Source: Variovorax paradoxus (lineage in GTDB: Bacteria; Pseudomonadota; Gammaproteobacteria; Burkholderiales; Burkholderiaceae_C). From it: DNA of 64,000 nucleotides. The stretch lies in the NCBI RefSeq assembly GCF_024734665.1, contig NZ_CP102931.1, positions 6,632,001 through 6,696,000 on the forward strand, written 5' to 3'. Each line of letters begins with the position of its first letter. The stretch's first letter is position 1. The notes below the pieces were generated by a model. That model was not told where the DNA came from, searched no databases, and saw only the letters and a program-made list of their open reading frames with translations. The translations under genes were made by a program, and so were the position numbers. Positions 1-8,656 of this stretch are shown piece after piece.

Positions 1-70
1 CGGTCTCCAATGCCTTGTAGAGCATCGGATTGAGTTTCGAGAAAAGAGAGACGCGGCGGATGTCGGTCAT
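1..70 (-). CDS. tssH: T6SS ATPase TssH/ClpV, N-terminus only (cut by window edge)
   Basis: Only the first 23 codons are present, reading leftward off the window. The peptide begins MTDIRRVSLFSKLNPMLYKA, which matches the usual ClpV/TssH opening (an LFxKLN..xYKALE pattern at the start of the Clp N-domain). Its ATG overlaps the tssG stop as ATGA (67-70), the same coupling seen elsewhere in this operon. ClpV is the hexameric AAA+ unfoldase that disassembles the contracted TssB/TssC sheath for reuse. The call rests on the short N-terminal match plus its position after tssG, so the rest of the gene cannot be assessed here. Confidence 0.8.
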   Translation of the reverse strand, partial: MTDIRRVSLFSKLNPMLYKALET

Positions 71-1272
71 AGAGCCATGGAGGAAGATGCGGGCGCGGCA
101 ACGGGTGCCGCCGATGCGGAACGGGAAAACAATGCTTCGGGCTGGAACACCATGTCGCCGGCGTCGGTGTCCGACAGGCGCGTGCCGAGCCAGCTGCCCC
201 AGCCGAGGCGCTGGTTGCTGTTGAGCCGCATGCCGTGCGCGTCCTGCTTCTTGAGCACGAGCCGCAGGTCCCACGCGAACTCGATGCCGACGTACTGGCG
301 CACCCAGTCGACCACCTGCTGCAGCCGCTTGCTGCCCGGCAGGAACTCGCGGAACTCTTCCTGCGAGAGCGGCCCGAGCTCGAGGCGGAACTTGCTCTGC
401 GCATCGCGCACGGCAAGGCCGATGGTGGCGCCGCCGCCGAGCCGGTGGTTGCGGCCGGTGATGCCGATGCGGCTGACCTGGCGCTCGTCGATCATCACCC
501 AGTCGCTGACGAACTCATCGACGCGCACGGGCACGTCGAAGTAGAGCTTGAGGATCTGGATCAGGCCCTCGGGGTTGCGCGTCTGACGCACGAGGTGGCC
601 CGCCATGAAGGTGCGCGCATGGTCGGCAATGCGGTCGCGCTCCTTGAGGCCGGGCTGCCCCATGTTCATGAGGCTGGCCACGTAGTCGACGAAGCGGTGG
701 CCATCGGGGCGGTCCAGGCTGTTGACCGATTGCGCGTCGGCCCAGGCCCGGTAGAACAGCAGGATCAGCCGGTGATGGAACAGGTCGGCGAACGCGCTGA
801 TGGTGTTGTCGGCATGGTGCCGCTTGCGCTCGCGCGCGTACTCCGTCAGGTGCAGCGGCAACGGACCGTTGGGGCCGAACAGGCCGAAGCCGTAGATCGA
901 GATGCGCGGCGGGCCGTCGCTGTCGACATCGACGCCCGACACGTTCGAAGGCGCGAAGGCCATCGAGGGCTCTTGCCCGAGGCGCAGCGGCTCGTCGAGC
1001 GGGCGCGGCGCGCGGCCCAGCAGCGGATGGTCGCCCTGCGCGTCGAGCCGGCGCAGCAGCATGAACAGGTCGTGCTCGAAGGGCTGCTCGACCAGCTTGG
1101 CCCAGAGCACGGGATCGGCCTGTGGCACGCCGCGCCGCGCCGCGGCACCGTACGCAGGTTGCACAGGCTGCGCGATGTCATGGCGGACCTCGGCCGCGTC
1201 CAGCACCTCCTGGGCCTCCCCGGCCGGCGCTGCGGCTTGCTGCATCCCGTCGGTGAAGCCGGTTTCGCTCAT
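67..1272 (-). CDS. tssG: T6SS baseplate protein TssG (ImpH/VasB)
   Basis: A 401-residue protein of the TssG/ImpH family, a component of the type VI baseplate wedge with TssE, TssF and TssK in the cytoplasm. The family pattern is visible in the N-terminal third, with a 'Q..FEHDLFMLLRRL' segment (about residues 60-75) followed by 'PSNVSGVDVD' and 'GLFGPNGPLPLHLTEY'. I chose the ATG at 1272 because it overlaps the tssF stop as ATGA; the open frame extends 11 codons further upstream but that would run deeper into tssF. It is coupled downstream to tssH by another ATGA. Length is typical, although the N-terminal ~45 residues are Ala/Gln-rich and probably disordered. Confidence 0.93.
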   Translation of the reverse strand: MSETGFTDGMQQAAAPAGEAQEVLDAAEVRHDIAQPVQPAYGAAARRGVPQADPVLWAKLVEQPFEHDLFMLLRRLDAQGDHPLLGRAPRPLDEPLRLGQEPSMAFAPSNVSGVDVDSDGPPRISIYGFGLFGPNGPLPLHLTEYARERKRHHADNTISAFADLFHHRLILLFYRAWADAQSVNSLDRPDGHRFVDYVASLMNMGQPGLKERDRIADHARTFMAGHLVRQTRNPEGLIQILKLYFDVPVRVDEFVSDWVMIDERQVSRIGITGRNHRLGGGATIGLAVRDAQSKFRLELGPLSQEEFREFLPGSKRLQQVVDWVRQYVGIEFAWDLRLVLKKQDAHGMRLNSNQRLGWGSWLGTRLSDTDAGDMVFQPEALFSRSASAAPVAAPASSSMAL

Positions 1273-3140
1273 ACGGCGGGGCGACGTCCCACGCGCGGGG
1301 TCCACCGCGCGATCTCGCCGCGCTGCAGGCTGGACAGCGCGAACTCGGTGAACGCATTGAGCGACACGTGCCGGCTGAAGAACTGCTCCAGCACGGCACC
1401 AAAAAGATACGGGCTCGCGCCCGAGAACGCGACCTCATCGATCTTCAGCGCAATCTCCACGCCGCGCCCGAACACGATGGGGCCCGGCTCCGGCAGGCGA
1501 CGGAATACCGGCGCCAGCGCCATCGAGCGCACGCCCTGAATCTGGCGGCGCACCGAAGGGTCGGCGAGGTTGCCGTACAGGTCGAGCATCTCGCGCAGCG
1601 CGGCCGCGCCCTGCGTCGCATCGACATCGGTGAGGCTCAGGTAGTTGAGGCCGAGGTGACTGATGAGGCGCCACGTCAGCGCGCCTTCGGCCAATGCGGG
1701 GTACGGCCGCGAAGGCCCGCGCAGGATGCGGATCGAGCGTACGGGCGCCGATACGCGCAGCGTGAAATCCGACTCAAGCCCGGTCGGCAGCAGCAGCGGC
1801 AGGTCGCGGTTGGTGCACAGCGCATCGAGCGTGATGTGCCGCAGGCTGTGCGGAAACGGCGCATCGTGCTGGTCGACCAGCGACACATAGACCTCGCTGC
1901 CGGTGTAGCTGGTGCGCGTGCCCTGGGCGCGTGCGCGGTCCGACACCAGGCGCGGCTCGCGGCGCAGCGAGAAGTACGCGCCGAAGTCGCCATCGTCCGC
2001 CGCGAACGAACCGAGGAAGGGCCGGAACTCGCGCTCTTCCGAGCCGTTGGCCATGTGGCCGGTGACGCGCTCGACGGTGAAGATCTCGAAGTCGCGCGGG
2101 CGCGTGCGATCGATCACCGCGTGATGCTCGTGCTGGCCCGGCCCCACCGGAATGCGGTCGCTGCGGCGCGGCACGAGGTTGATGATGGGCGTGCAGAACA
2201 GCGAGAAGTGCTTGGCATCTACCAGCCGTTCGAGGTCGCCGTCGGCGCGGTCGAGCAGGATCACGATCTCCATCGTGGTGCCGCCCATGGCCTGCACCGC
2301 CGCACGCAGCTTGCTCACGCTGAAGAACAGGTAGCGGTCGGGAAACGCGAAGTACTCGTGCAGCAGGCGGTAGCCCTGGAACGAGCGCGCGTCATAGGGC
2401 AGCAGCGCCTGGTCGGGGTCGAAGCCCTCGTGCCTGATGGCCTCGTCGCCCAGCGGCACGATGCGCGCCGTGCTGCCCGGTCCGCTGCGGCACACAACAC
2501 CGATGCTGTGGTGCGCCGCGAGTTCGAGCACGCGCAGCGCATGCAGCTCCGCGCCCGAAAGGAAAAACTCGAGCCGGTCGAGCGGCATGTCGGCAAAACG
2601 CGCACCGCCCACCGCTTCGAGCTTGATGGTGATGGCGCTCTTCGCCTGCCGCGCAGCCATGGGCATCGCATGCGCGATTTCCGCGGGCACCGGGCCGATG
2701 CCGGCGTCGGCGATGCGAATGGGCCACAGCGTGACTGCATGGCCTGTGCGGAACTCGCAGGCCGTCTGCTCGCCCTTGATCATTCGCCCGCGCAGGATGG
2801 TGTGGCGCGGCAGCTCGTAGCCGGCCTTCAGCGAGCCTTCGTTGAGATTGCCGTCGATCTGCACCACGGCCATGGCGGGCAGCGGCGCGAGGAAGTTGGG
2901 GTACACCACTTCGAGCAGCCGCTGCGAGAAGCGCGGAAACTCCGCGTCCATCTTGAGCTGGATACGCGCGGTGAGAAAGCTGAAGCCTTCGAGCAGGCGC
3001 TCCACGTACGGGTCGCTGACCTCGATGCCGCGCATGCCGAGGCGGCCCGCGATCTTCGGGTAGCGCTGCGCGAACTCGGCCCCGAGCTCGTGCATGTAGG
3101 TGAGCTCGCGGTTGTAGTAGTCGAGCAGCCTGGCATCCAT
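1269..3140 (-). CDS. tssF: T6SS baseplate protein TssF (ImpG/VasA)
   Basis: A 623-residue TssF-family protein, the usual size. It opens with MDARLLDYYNRELTYMHELG, the characteristic 'LL.YYNREL.yl...g.eFA..yPkiA.rLg' signature, followed by 'DPYVERLLEGFSFLTARI' near residue 45. In the T6SS baseplate two TssF subunits pair with TssG to form the wedge that anchors the tail tube and sheath to the TssJLM membrane complex. The start codon directly abuts the tssE stop (TGA then ATG, no gap), and the end overlaps tssG by 4 nt, so tssE, tssF, tssG and tssH are almost certainly translated from one mRNA. Confidence 0.95.
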   Translation of the reverse strand: MDARLLDYYNRELTYMHELGAEFAQRYPKIAGRLGMRGIEVSDPYVERLLEGFSFLTARIQLKMDAEFPRFSQRLLEVVYPNFLAPLPAMAVVQIDGNLNEGSLKAGYELPRHTILRGRMIKGEQTACEFRTGHAVTLWPIRIADAGIGPVPAEIAHAMPMAARQAKSAITIKLEAVGGARFADMPLDRLEFFLSGAELHALRVLELAAHHSIGVVCRSGPGSTARIVPLGDEAIRHEGFDPDQALLPYDARSFQGYRLLHEYFAFPDRYLFFSVSKLRAAVQAMGGTTMEIVILLDRADGDLERLVDAKHFSLFCTPIINLVPRRSDRIPVGPGQHEHHAVIDRTRPRDFEIFTVERVTGHMANGSEEREFRPFLGSFAADDGDFGAYFSLRREPRLVSDRARAQGTRTSYTGSEVYVSLVDQHDAPFPHSLRHITLDALCTNRDLPLLLPTGLESDFTLRVSAPVRSIRILRGPSRPYPALAEGALTWRLISHLGLNYLSLTDVDATQGAAALREMLDLYGNLADPSVRRQIQGVRSMALAPVFRRLPEPGPIVFGRGVEIALKIDEVAFSGASPYLFGAVLEQFFSRHVSLNAFTEFALSSLQRGEIARWTPRVGRRPAV

Positions 3141-3680
3141 TCAGAGGCCTCCGGTGGGCCGCAGCACCATGTGCCCGCTTTCGAGGTCGAGCTCCGAGCG
3201 CAGGATGAATTCGATCGGGTACGGCACCGACCACAGCGTGCCGCGGATCTCCAGCGCGAGCAGGTTGTGGTGCTCGAGATCGGTGGCGTCGGTCACGCAG
3301 CGCACGTCGATGCTGTCTTTCATGATGCGCGGCTCGAAGTCGATGATGGCCGAGCGGATGGCCGCTTCGACGTCCGCGAAGTCGACCTCCGACATGCGCC
3401 CGCCGGCCCAGCCGCGCACGCCGAAGTTCAACACCGAGCGGCGCGCGCGCGGCATGGTGTTGATGTTGTGGTCCGCACCGAAATTGGTGGTGTTGAGCAG
3501 CCACTGCAGATCGCGCAGCACCGAGTCGCGCAACAGCCTGCCGCTCATGAGGAAGGCGCCCGCGCGCTCCTGGCGGGTCTGCGGCGTCTTGTCGGTGAGG
3601 CGGTCGAGCAGCACCGGCTGCAGGCGGTCGCGCGCGACGCTTTCCTGCTGGTCGCCGTCAGTGTCCATGATGCTGCTCAT
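3141..3680 (-). CDS. tssE: T6SS baseplate protein TssE (gp25-like)
   Basis: A 179-residue protein of the gpW/gp25 family, the T6SS equivalent of the phage T4 baseplate protein gp25 that starts sheath polymerisation. The N-terminal 'LQPVLLDRLTDK.P' and the middle block 'VLNFGVRGWAGG' followed by 'AIRSAIIDFEPRI' are typical of TssE. The C-terminus carries the gp25-like strand 'LLALEIRGTLWSVP'. Its ATG shares one base with the tagJ stop (TGATG at 3678-3682), indicating coupling. An earlier alternative start is unlikely because it would lie inside tagJ. Confidence 0.93.
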   Translation of the reverse strand: MSSIMDTDGDQQESVARDRLQPVLLDRLTDKTPQTRQERAGAFLMSGRLLRDSVLRDLQWLLNTTNFGADHNINTMPRARRSVLNFGVRGWAGGRMSEVDFADVEAAIRSAIIDFEPRIMKDSIDVRCVTDATDLEHHNLLALEIRGTLWSVPYPIEFILRSELDLESGHMVLRPTGGL

Positions 3681-4540
3681 CAGGTCGCGTCCTCGCGCGA
3701 GAACTCGATGAGCCGCAGGTCGAGCAGCGAATGGTCGCCAGCCTCGCTGATCAGCGTGCGCTGGCCGAGGCCCGCGTATTGATCTTCGCCGGCCAGCGGC
3801 AGCCAGTCGGTGCGGCGGCCCAGCGTGGTTTCGTCGTCGAGGCCTTCGAGCGAGCCCGGATAGCGCACCGGCACCAGGCCGTTGAGCGCGCGGCCATCGT
3901 GCAGCTCGAATTCAGCTGGCGCCCACAGCAGGTCGACCAGGTGTTGCGGCCGCGAGAACTTGATGCGGCGCACTTCGGGCAGGGGCAGCCATGCATAGCC
4001 CGAAGGCGTGAGCAACTCCAGCACCGCGCCGATGCGCACGTCGCCGTCGCACAGCCACGCGAAGATGCTGCGCTCCACCGGTTCGCCGTCGAGCGCCTGC
4101 ACGGCGCGCGAATCGGAGCGGTCGACGCTGGTGAGCGCGCCATGCAAGGCGGGCGCGGCCTGCCGCGCGGTCTCGCGCAAGGCGGCGGCCTCCTCGGCGC
4201 GGTCGGCCGGCAGGGCAGCAGCAGCGATCAGCTGTTCGACCCATTCCGCGTTGCCGCAGACGATGGCCGGAGCGCGTCCGCCGGACCAGAAGTCGCTGCG
4301 ATGCCGTTCGCCCGAAAGCGCCATCGAACACGTGACGCTGGCGGGAGTGAAAGTGGGGTCGAGCTTGGTGGCGAGCTTGAGCTGGTCTTCGGCCCGCTGC
4401 CATTCGCCGCGCAGCGCGAGGAAGTGGCACAGGGCAAGACGCAAGCTTGCATTCTGGGGATTGGCGCGGATCTGCCTCTGTACCCATTCGGTGTGCTCGG
4501 CCACGGAGCGTTCGCCCAGCACTGCAAACCCATCGCCCAT
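3680..4540 (-). CDS. tagJ: T6SS accessory protein TagJ (ImpE/SciE family)
   Basis: A 286-residue ImpE/SciE (TagJ) family protein. Residues about 15-55 read as a TPR-like helical repeat ('VQRQIRANPQNASLRLALCHFLALRGEW', 'A.DQLKLATKLDP'), and the C-terminal half has the family block 'LLTPSGYAWLPLPEVRRIKFSRP'. In Pseudomonas aeruginosa the homologue binds the sheath subunit TssB and is thought to assist sheath disassembly; that role is inferred here. The ATG at 4540 is preferred over a start nine codons upstream because GAGGAAGC lies 5-6 nt before it. TagJ occurs in only a subset of T6SS loci, so it is a useful subtype marker. Confidence 0.9.
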   Translation of the reverse strand: MGDGFAVLGERSVAEHTEWVQRQIRANPQNASLRLALCHFLALRGEWQRAEDQLKLATKLDPTFTPASVTCSMALSGERHRSDFWSGGRAPAIVCGNAEWVEQLIAAAALPADRAEEAAALRETARQAAPALHGALTSVDRSDSRAVQALDGEPVERSIFAWLCDGDVRIGAVLELLTPSGYAWLPLPEVRRIKFSRPQHLVDLLWAPAEFELHDGRALNGLVPVRYPGSLEGLDDETTLGRRTDWLPLAGEDQYAGLGQRTLISEAGDHSLLDLRLIEFSREDAT

Positions 4541-4615
4541 GAAGCTTCCTCGCTGACTGAGTGGCACACGGCGCGAAAGGCCTGTGTGCGAAGGACGGCC
4601 GTGGAGGCCGTCGGG

Positions 4616-4650
4616 AAAAACGTCGCGGCCGGCCCGCTGGGCCGGCCGCG
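4616..4650 (-). terminator. Rho-independent terminator after hcp
   Basis: A perfect 12-bp stem (4624-4635 pairing with 4639-4650, arms CGCGGCCGGCCC and GGGCCGGCCGCG) with a 3-nt loop lies 17 nt beyond the hcp stop. On the minus strand it is followed by ACG and then five T residues (4620-4616). It sits between hcp and tagJ. It would make hcp the most abundant cistron of the operon, with tagJ-tssEFGH produced by read-through. A second shorter stem (about 4594-4612, GACGGCC/GGCCGTC) follows without a T-run. Confidence 0.75.
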
Positions 4651-4667
4651 CATCGAGAAAAAGGAAA

Positions 4668-5150
4668 TCAGGCTTCCTTGTTTTCCTTGATGTTCCAGCC
4701 CAGCACCGTCTCGGCGCCCTTGCCGCCCTTGTCGGTCTGTTCCCAGTACTGCTGCTTCACCTTTGCGGCCTGGAAGGCGTACTGCACGAACACGGCGTCC
4801 GAACCCTGCTCGGCCGTGTACTGCACCGAGGTGACCAGCACTTCTTCGAGCGTGACGCGGGTGTACTCGATCTGCGCGCCCCCCGCCTTGCAGACCGACA
4901 CTTCCACCTTGCTCAGGTGCTTGCCGCTGGCGCAGTTCTTCAGGACGGACGGTGCCGCCTTGTCGATGCGTGCCAGCACCTGCAGGTCGTTGAAGCTGGC
5001 CTTGCCAACTCCGCCGCCGCCGCCGCTGACCATGTTTCCAGGCTGCGTTGCTCCCCACGCAAACGACTTGATGTCCGTCCACTCCTTGTGGTTCGAGTCT
5101 TTCGATTCGCCGTTTGCGCCTTCAACGCGCATGAACATGTCTACTGCCAT
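4668..5150 (-). CDS. hcp: T6SS tail-tube protein Hcp (TssD)
   Basis: A 160-residue Hcp-family protein. It begins MAVDMFMRVEGANGESKD and has 'FAWGATQPG' at residues 30-38 and the C-terminal 'A.KVKQQYWEQ...GG.GAE...GWNIKENKEA', all classic for Hcp1-type tubes. Hcp forms stacked hexameric rings that carry effectors and are expelled through the target membrane. A run of five G residues lies 6 nt before the ATG (GGGGGTTAATC-ATG), a good ribosome site. Downstream is a strong hairpin terminator and upstream a small hairpin in the 47-nt gap after tssC. Both features fit high, uncoupled expression of the tube protein. Confidence 0.96.
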   Translation of the reverse strand: MAVDMFMRVEGANGESKDSNHKEWTDIKSFAWGATQPGNMVSGGGGGVGKASFNDLQVLARIDKAAPSVLKNCASGKHLSKVEVSVCKAGGAQIEYTRVTLEEVLVTSVQYTAEQGSDAVFVQYAFQAAKVKQQYWEQTDKGGKGAETVLGWNIKENKEA

Positions 5151-5171
5151 GATTAACCCCCAAAGTTATAT

Positions 5172-5190
5172 GTGCCCGATTCCGGGACAC
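5172..5190 (-). other. Small hairpin between tssC and hcp
   Basis: On the minus strand the tssC-hcp gap contains GTGTCCCG-GAAT-CGGGCAC, a 7-bp stem with one bulged base and a four-base loop, ending about 20 nt before the hcp start codon. There is no T-run after it, so it is not a good terminator. It could instead mark a processing or mRNA-stability site at the 5' end of an hcp-only transcript. This is inference from position only. Confidence 0.35.
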
Positions 5191-5197
5191 CGTTGAA

Positions 5198-6706
5198 TTA
5201 GCTGCTGTCCTTCTTGTTGGATGGCAGCTTCGAAACCAGCCGCAACGACACCGTCAGCCCTTCGAGCTGATAGTGCGGCCGGAGAAAAAACTTGGCGGCG
5301 TAGTAGCCCGGGTTGTCCTCGATGGCTTCCACCTGGACTTCCGCCGCCGCCAGCGGCTTCATCGCCTTCGTGTCCTGCGACGAGGTGCCGGGGCTGCCGT
5401 CGACGTAGTTCATGATCCAGTCGTTGAGCCAACGCTCCATGTCCTCGCGCTCGCGGAACGAACCGATCTTGTCTCGCACGATGCACTTCAGGTAGTGCGC
5501 AAAGCGGCAGCAGGCGAACAGGTACGGCAGGCGCGCCGCGAGGTTCGCGTTGGCCGTGGCGTCGGCGTCGTAGTACTCGGCCGGCAACTGCAGCGACTGC
5601 GCGCCGATGAAAGCCGCGAAGTCGGAATTCTTGCGATGCACCAGCGGCATGAAGCCGTTCTTGGCAAGCTCGGCCTCGCGCCGGTCGCTGATGGCGATCT
5701 CGGTCGGGCACTTCATGTCCACGCCGCCGTCGTCGGTCGGGAAGGTGTGCGTGGGCAGGTTCTCCACCGCACCGCCGGACTCCACGCCGCGGATGGAAGT
5801 GCACCAGCCGTACTGCTTGAACGAGCGGTTGATGTTCACGCCCATTGCGTAGGCCGAGTTGGCCCAGGTGTAGCGGCTGTGCGCGGCCGAGTCGGTCTCT
5901 TCCTCGAACTCGAATTCGTCGACCGGATTGGTGCGCGCGCCGTATGGCAGGCGAGCCAGGAAGCGCGGCATGGCCAGGCCGATGTAGCGCGCGTCTTCCG
6001 AGTCGCGCAGGCTGCGCCATGCGGTGTGCTCGGTGTTCTGGAAGATCTTGGTCAGGTCGCGCGGGTTCGACAGCTCCTGCCACGAATCCATCTGCATCAC
6101 GGTGGGCGATGCGCCGGCGATGAAGGGGCAATGCGCGGCCGCGGCGATCTTGGCCATTTCGCTGAGCATCTCGACGTCGGGCGGGCTGTGGTCGAAGTGG
6201 AAGTCGCCGATCAGCGCGCCGAAGGGCTCGCCGCCGAACTGGCCGTACTCGGCTTCGTAGATCTTCTTGAACAGCGGGCTCTGGTCCCAGCCGATGCCCT
6301 TGTGACGCTTGAGCGAGCGCGCCACTTCACGCTTGGACGCGCACATCACGCGGATCTTGAGCTGCTCGTCGGTCTCGGTGTTGTTCACGAGATAGTGCAG
6401 GCCGCGCCATGCGCCTTCGAGCTGCTGGAAGTCCTCGTGATGCAGGATCTGGTTGATCTGCTCGGAGAGCTTGCGGTCGATCTCGGTGATGATGGCCTGC
6501 ACCGTGCGGTAGGCATCGTTGGAGACGGTGACGGTGCTTTCGAGCGCCTGCACGGCCAGCGTCTTGACGGCGTTCTCGACCGCCTCGCGGGCCTGGTCGG
6601 TCTTGGGCTTGAACTCGCGCTGCAGCAGGTCGGAGAACTCGTTCGGCTCGAGCGTTTCGACGGAGGCGGGTGCGCGCGCGGCGGTCTGTTTGGGGGCGGT
6701 GCTCAT
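5198..6706 (-). CDS. tssC: T6SS contractile sheath large subunit TssC (VipB)
   Basis: A 502-residue TssC/VipB protein, standard length. It has the family blocks 'DRKLSEQINQILHHEDFQ' and 'LEGAWRGLHYLV' (about residues 75-105), 'VMCASKREV', 'FGALIGDFHF' and the C-terminal 'NPGYYAAKFFLRPHYQLEGL'. TssC pairs with TssB to build the contractile sheath around the Hcp tube; contraction drives injection. It starts 33 nt after tssB, the normal tssBC arrangement. The first ~25 residues are Ala/Pro/Thr-rich and probably flexible. Confidence 0.97.
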   Translation of the reverse strand: MSTAPKQTAARAPASVETLEPNEFSDLLQREFKPKTDQAREAVENAVKTLAVQALESTVTVSNDAYRTVQAIITEIDRKLSEQINQILHHEDFQQLEGAWRGLHYLVNNTETDEQLKIRVMCASKREVARSLKRHKGIGWDQSPLFKKIYEAEYGQFGGEPFGALIGDFHFDHSPPDVEMLSEMAKIAAAAHCPFIAGASPTVMQMDSWQELSNPRDLTKIFQNTEHTAWRSLRDSEDARYIGLAMPRFLARLPYGARTNPVDEFEFEEETDSAAHSRYTWANSAYAMGVNINRSFKQYGWCTSIRGVESGGAVENLPTHTFPTDDGGVDMKCPTEIAISDRREAELAKNGFMPLVHRKNSDFAAFIGAQSLQLPAEYYDADATANANLAARLPYLFACCRFAHYLKCIVRDKIGSFREREDMERWLNDWIMNYVDGSPGTSSQDTKAMKPLAAAEVQVEAIEDNPGYYAAKFFLRPHYQLEGLTVSLRLVSKLPSNKKDSS

Positions 6707-6739
6707 GATGATGACGGTCCTTGCTGCTCGTGCTCGCGC

Positions 6740-7318
6740 TTACTCGGAAGAGGTCCCTGGGTTGCCGGGCGTACCGGCCTTTTCGTTGGCGGCTTCCACG
6801 GCCTTGGCGACGGCCGGGTTCGGCGCCGAGGCCAGCGACTTGAGAAGCCCCGGGTTCTGCAGCGCCTGCGCGATCAGTTGCTCCGCGCCGTTCTTGCCGT
6901 CCATATAGGACAGCAGGTTCGACAGCTCGGTGCGCGCTTCGAGCAGGTGCTGCAGCGCGCCAACTTGGCGGGCAATGCGCGCGGGCGAGAAGTCGTCCAT
7001 GCTGTCAAAGGTGATGTCGACGTTCATCTGGCCGTCGCCGGTGAGCGTGTTGGGCACCTGGAAGGCAACGCGCGGCTTGATGGACTTCATGCGTTCATCG
7101 AAGTTGTCGATGTCCACCGCCATGAACTCGCGCTCGCCGAGGTCGGGCATCGGGTCGACCTGCTTGCCCGCGAGATCGGCGATGACGCCCATCACGAAGG
7201 GCAGCTGGATCTTGCGTTCGCTGCCGTAGATCTCGACGTCGTATTCGATCTGCACACGCGGCGCGCGGTTGCGCGCAATGAACTTCTGACCACTGTTTCT
7301 GACACGGTTGTCTGCCAT
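6740..7318 (-). CDS. tssB: T6SS contractile sheath small subunit TssB (VipA)
   Basis: A 192-residue TssB/VipA protein. It contains 'APRVQIEYDVE' near the start, 'LPFVMGVIADLAG' and 'FDERMKSIKPRVAFQVPNTL', all diagnostic. The open frame continues far upstream, but the ATG at 7318 is chosen because AGAGGAAGC precedes it by about 5 nt and the upstream extension has no family resemblance and overlaps tssA. The C-terminal tail (GTPGNPGTSSE) is low complexity. TssB carries the helix recognised by ClpV and, in some species, by TagJ, both encoded in this operon. Confidence 0.96.
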   Translation of the reverse strand: MADNRVRNSGQKFIARNRAPRVQIEYDVEIYGSERKIQLPFVMGVIADLAGKQVDPMPDLGEREFMAVDIDNFDERMKSIKPRVAFQVPNTLTGDGQMNVDITFDSMDDFSPARIARQVGALQHLLEARTELSNLLSYMDGKNGAEQLIAQALQNPGLLKSLASAPNPAVAKAVEAANEKAGTPGNPGTSSE

Positions 7319-7410
7319 AAGCTTCCTCTTGAATCTGTAATGCGTGTGGGTACGACCCCGGCAGTCCTGCCGGCCTGCGGAGTCCGCGACGGCCTCCGCC
7401 TTCTTGTTTA

Positions 7411-8505
7411 TTACGTGCTGCCCCCACTGTTCAGCGGACGTCCTGCAAGGCTTTCTATCTTTTGCAATCCCTCGGGCACGAGCTCTTCGATGATCTGGAA
7501 GAAGTTGAGATCCAGCAGCCGCTGCGCTCTGCGAATCAGCATGGGCGCCGGATGACTGGGTTCCGTGCGCTCCATGAACTGGCAAGCTTTTTCCAACAAC
7601 ACTTGCACATCATCACGAGTCGATATTTCAATATCTTTAACAAGCACCGTGCGTAGGCCAGCACCACCATTTGCACTGCCGGCAGCAGCACCCTTCGCAG
7701 CCGGCTCGGCAACTCCCGCCCCTTGCGGATCGGCTCCAGAGTGGGCTGCGCCAGCCTCTACCCCTTCGCCGGGCGCCTGCTCGGGCAACAGCTGGGCCAC
7801 GGTGCGCAGCGAGCGTTCGAGCCGCGAGAAATCCGGCGCCCAGCTCTGGCCGAGCGCGCGCTCGCAGGTTTCGCGAATGCGCTGCAGCAGGTCGAGCGCA
7901 GCACGCAACGCCACCACCGGGGGCGCCGCCTTTTCCTGCGCGCGCCGCGCCGCGTCCCGCAGTCGGCCGATGCCGCCCGGGTAATCGATCTGATGGTCGG
8001 TCTTGCTCGAATCGAGCAAGGCTTCGACCTGTCGCAGGCTCATTGATGCGCCGCCGTCTTCGAGCAGCCTGGCATCGCGAACACTGCGCCCCAGTCCCTC
8101 GGCTTCGGCCAGCGCGGCCAGTGCATTCATGCGCGGCAGCGGGTCTTCGAAGCCATCGTCGACAACGCGCGGATGCACGTTGTCCCAGAATTTCTGCAGC
8201 ACGGCGTCGACGAGTTGCAACCCATCGACATAGCCGGGCAAGCCACGGTTTTCGGTCCAGGCCAGCGTGAGGGGTACCAGCACCCGCAGGTCGCGCGTAC
8301 GTGTGCACAGCTGCTTCGCGATGCGCTCCACGCGGGCCCAGTCGGGCGGCTCGGCGGGGATGATCGTCGAGCCGAATTGCTGCTCGCGCTTACCCGTTGT
8401 TGCTTGATGCAACGCCATGAAATCGGGGTCGTATTCCAGGTCTTCACCGCACGGATGCGAGCCTTCCACAGGCAACTGCAATAGATCGATTTCGCTCGGC
8501 GACAA
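7411..8505 (-). CDS. tssA: T6SS cap/baseplate protein TssA (ImpA family)
   Basis: A 364-residue protein with the ImpA N-terminal domain ('LLQLPVEGSHPCGEDLEYDPDF', then 'PPDWARVERIAKQLCTRTRDLRV' and 'GLPGYVDGLQLVDAVL'), an Ala-rich linker and a short C-terminal domain ending 'RRAQRLLDLNFFQIIEELVPEGL'. TssA coordinates assembly of baseplate, tube and sheath. No ATG is available: an in-frame stop lies just upstream and the first usable codon is TTG at 8505, preceded by GAAGAGG, so a TTG start is proposed. This is the first gene of the visible tss operon; its promoter should lie in the 151-bp gap 8506-8656, where I see no convincing sigma-factor motif. Confidence 0.93.
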   Translation of the reverse strand: MSPSEIDLLQLPVEGSHPCGEDLEYDPDFMALHQATTGKREQQFGSTIIPAEPPDWARVERIAKQLCTRTRDLRVLVPLTLAWTENRGLPGYVDGLQLVDAVLQKFWDNVHPRVVDDGFEDPLPRMNALAALAEAEGLGRSVRDARLLEDGGASMSLRQVEALLDSSKTDHQIDYPGGIGRLRDAARRAQEKAAPPVVALRAALDLLQRIRETCERALGQSWAPDFSRLERSLRTVAQLLPEQAPGEGVEAGAAHSGADPQGAGVAEPAAKGAAAGSANGGAGLRTVLVKDIEISTRDDVQVLLEKACQFMERTEPSHPAPMLIRRAQRLLDLNFFQIIEELVPEGLQKIESLAGRPLNSGGST

Positions 8506-8656
8506 ACCTCTTCTCCCTGTTCAACCGTTTCGTAACAGCGGCAATCTTGAGGGGAACAAGAGGCGCGGTCAACAGCAACAGATTGCAACACGACGCGTAT
8601 GAATTACTAAGGAGTACAACTCCTTTTGAAATTCAAACGGAACGTCTACATGCGAA

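Noticed and set aside
1368..3782. An 804-codon plus-strand open frame opposite tssF and tssE
   Set aside because: The minus strand encodes clear TssF and TssE proteins with exact operon junctions; the plus-strand frame is a compositional shadow.
8609..8625. Hairpin AAGGAGT-ACA-ACTCCTT between the FAH-fold gene and tssA as a terminator
   Set aside because: The stem is only 7 bp and the minus strand has no T-run after it; the four T residues are on the plus strand, where no gene ends.
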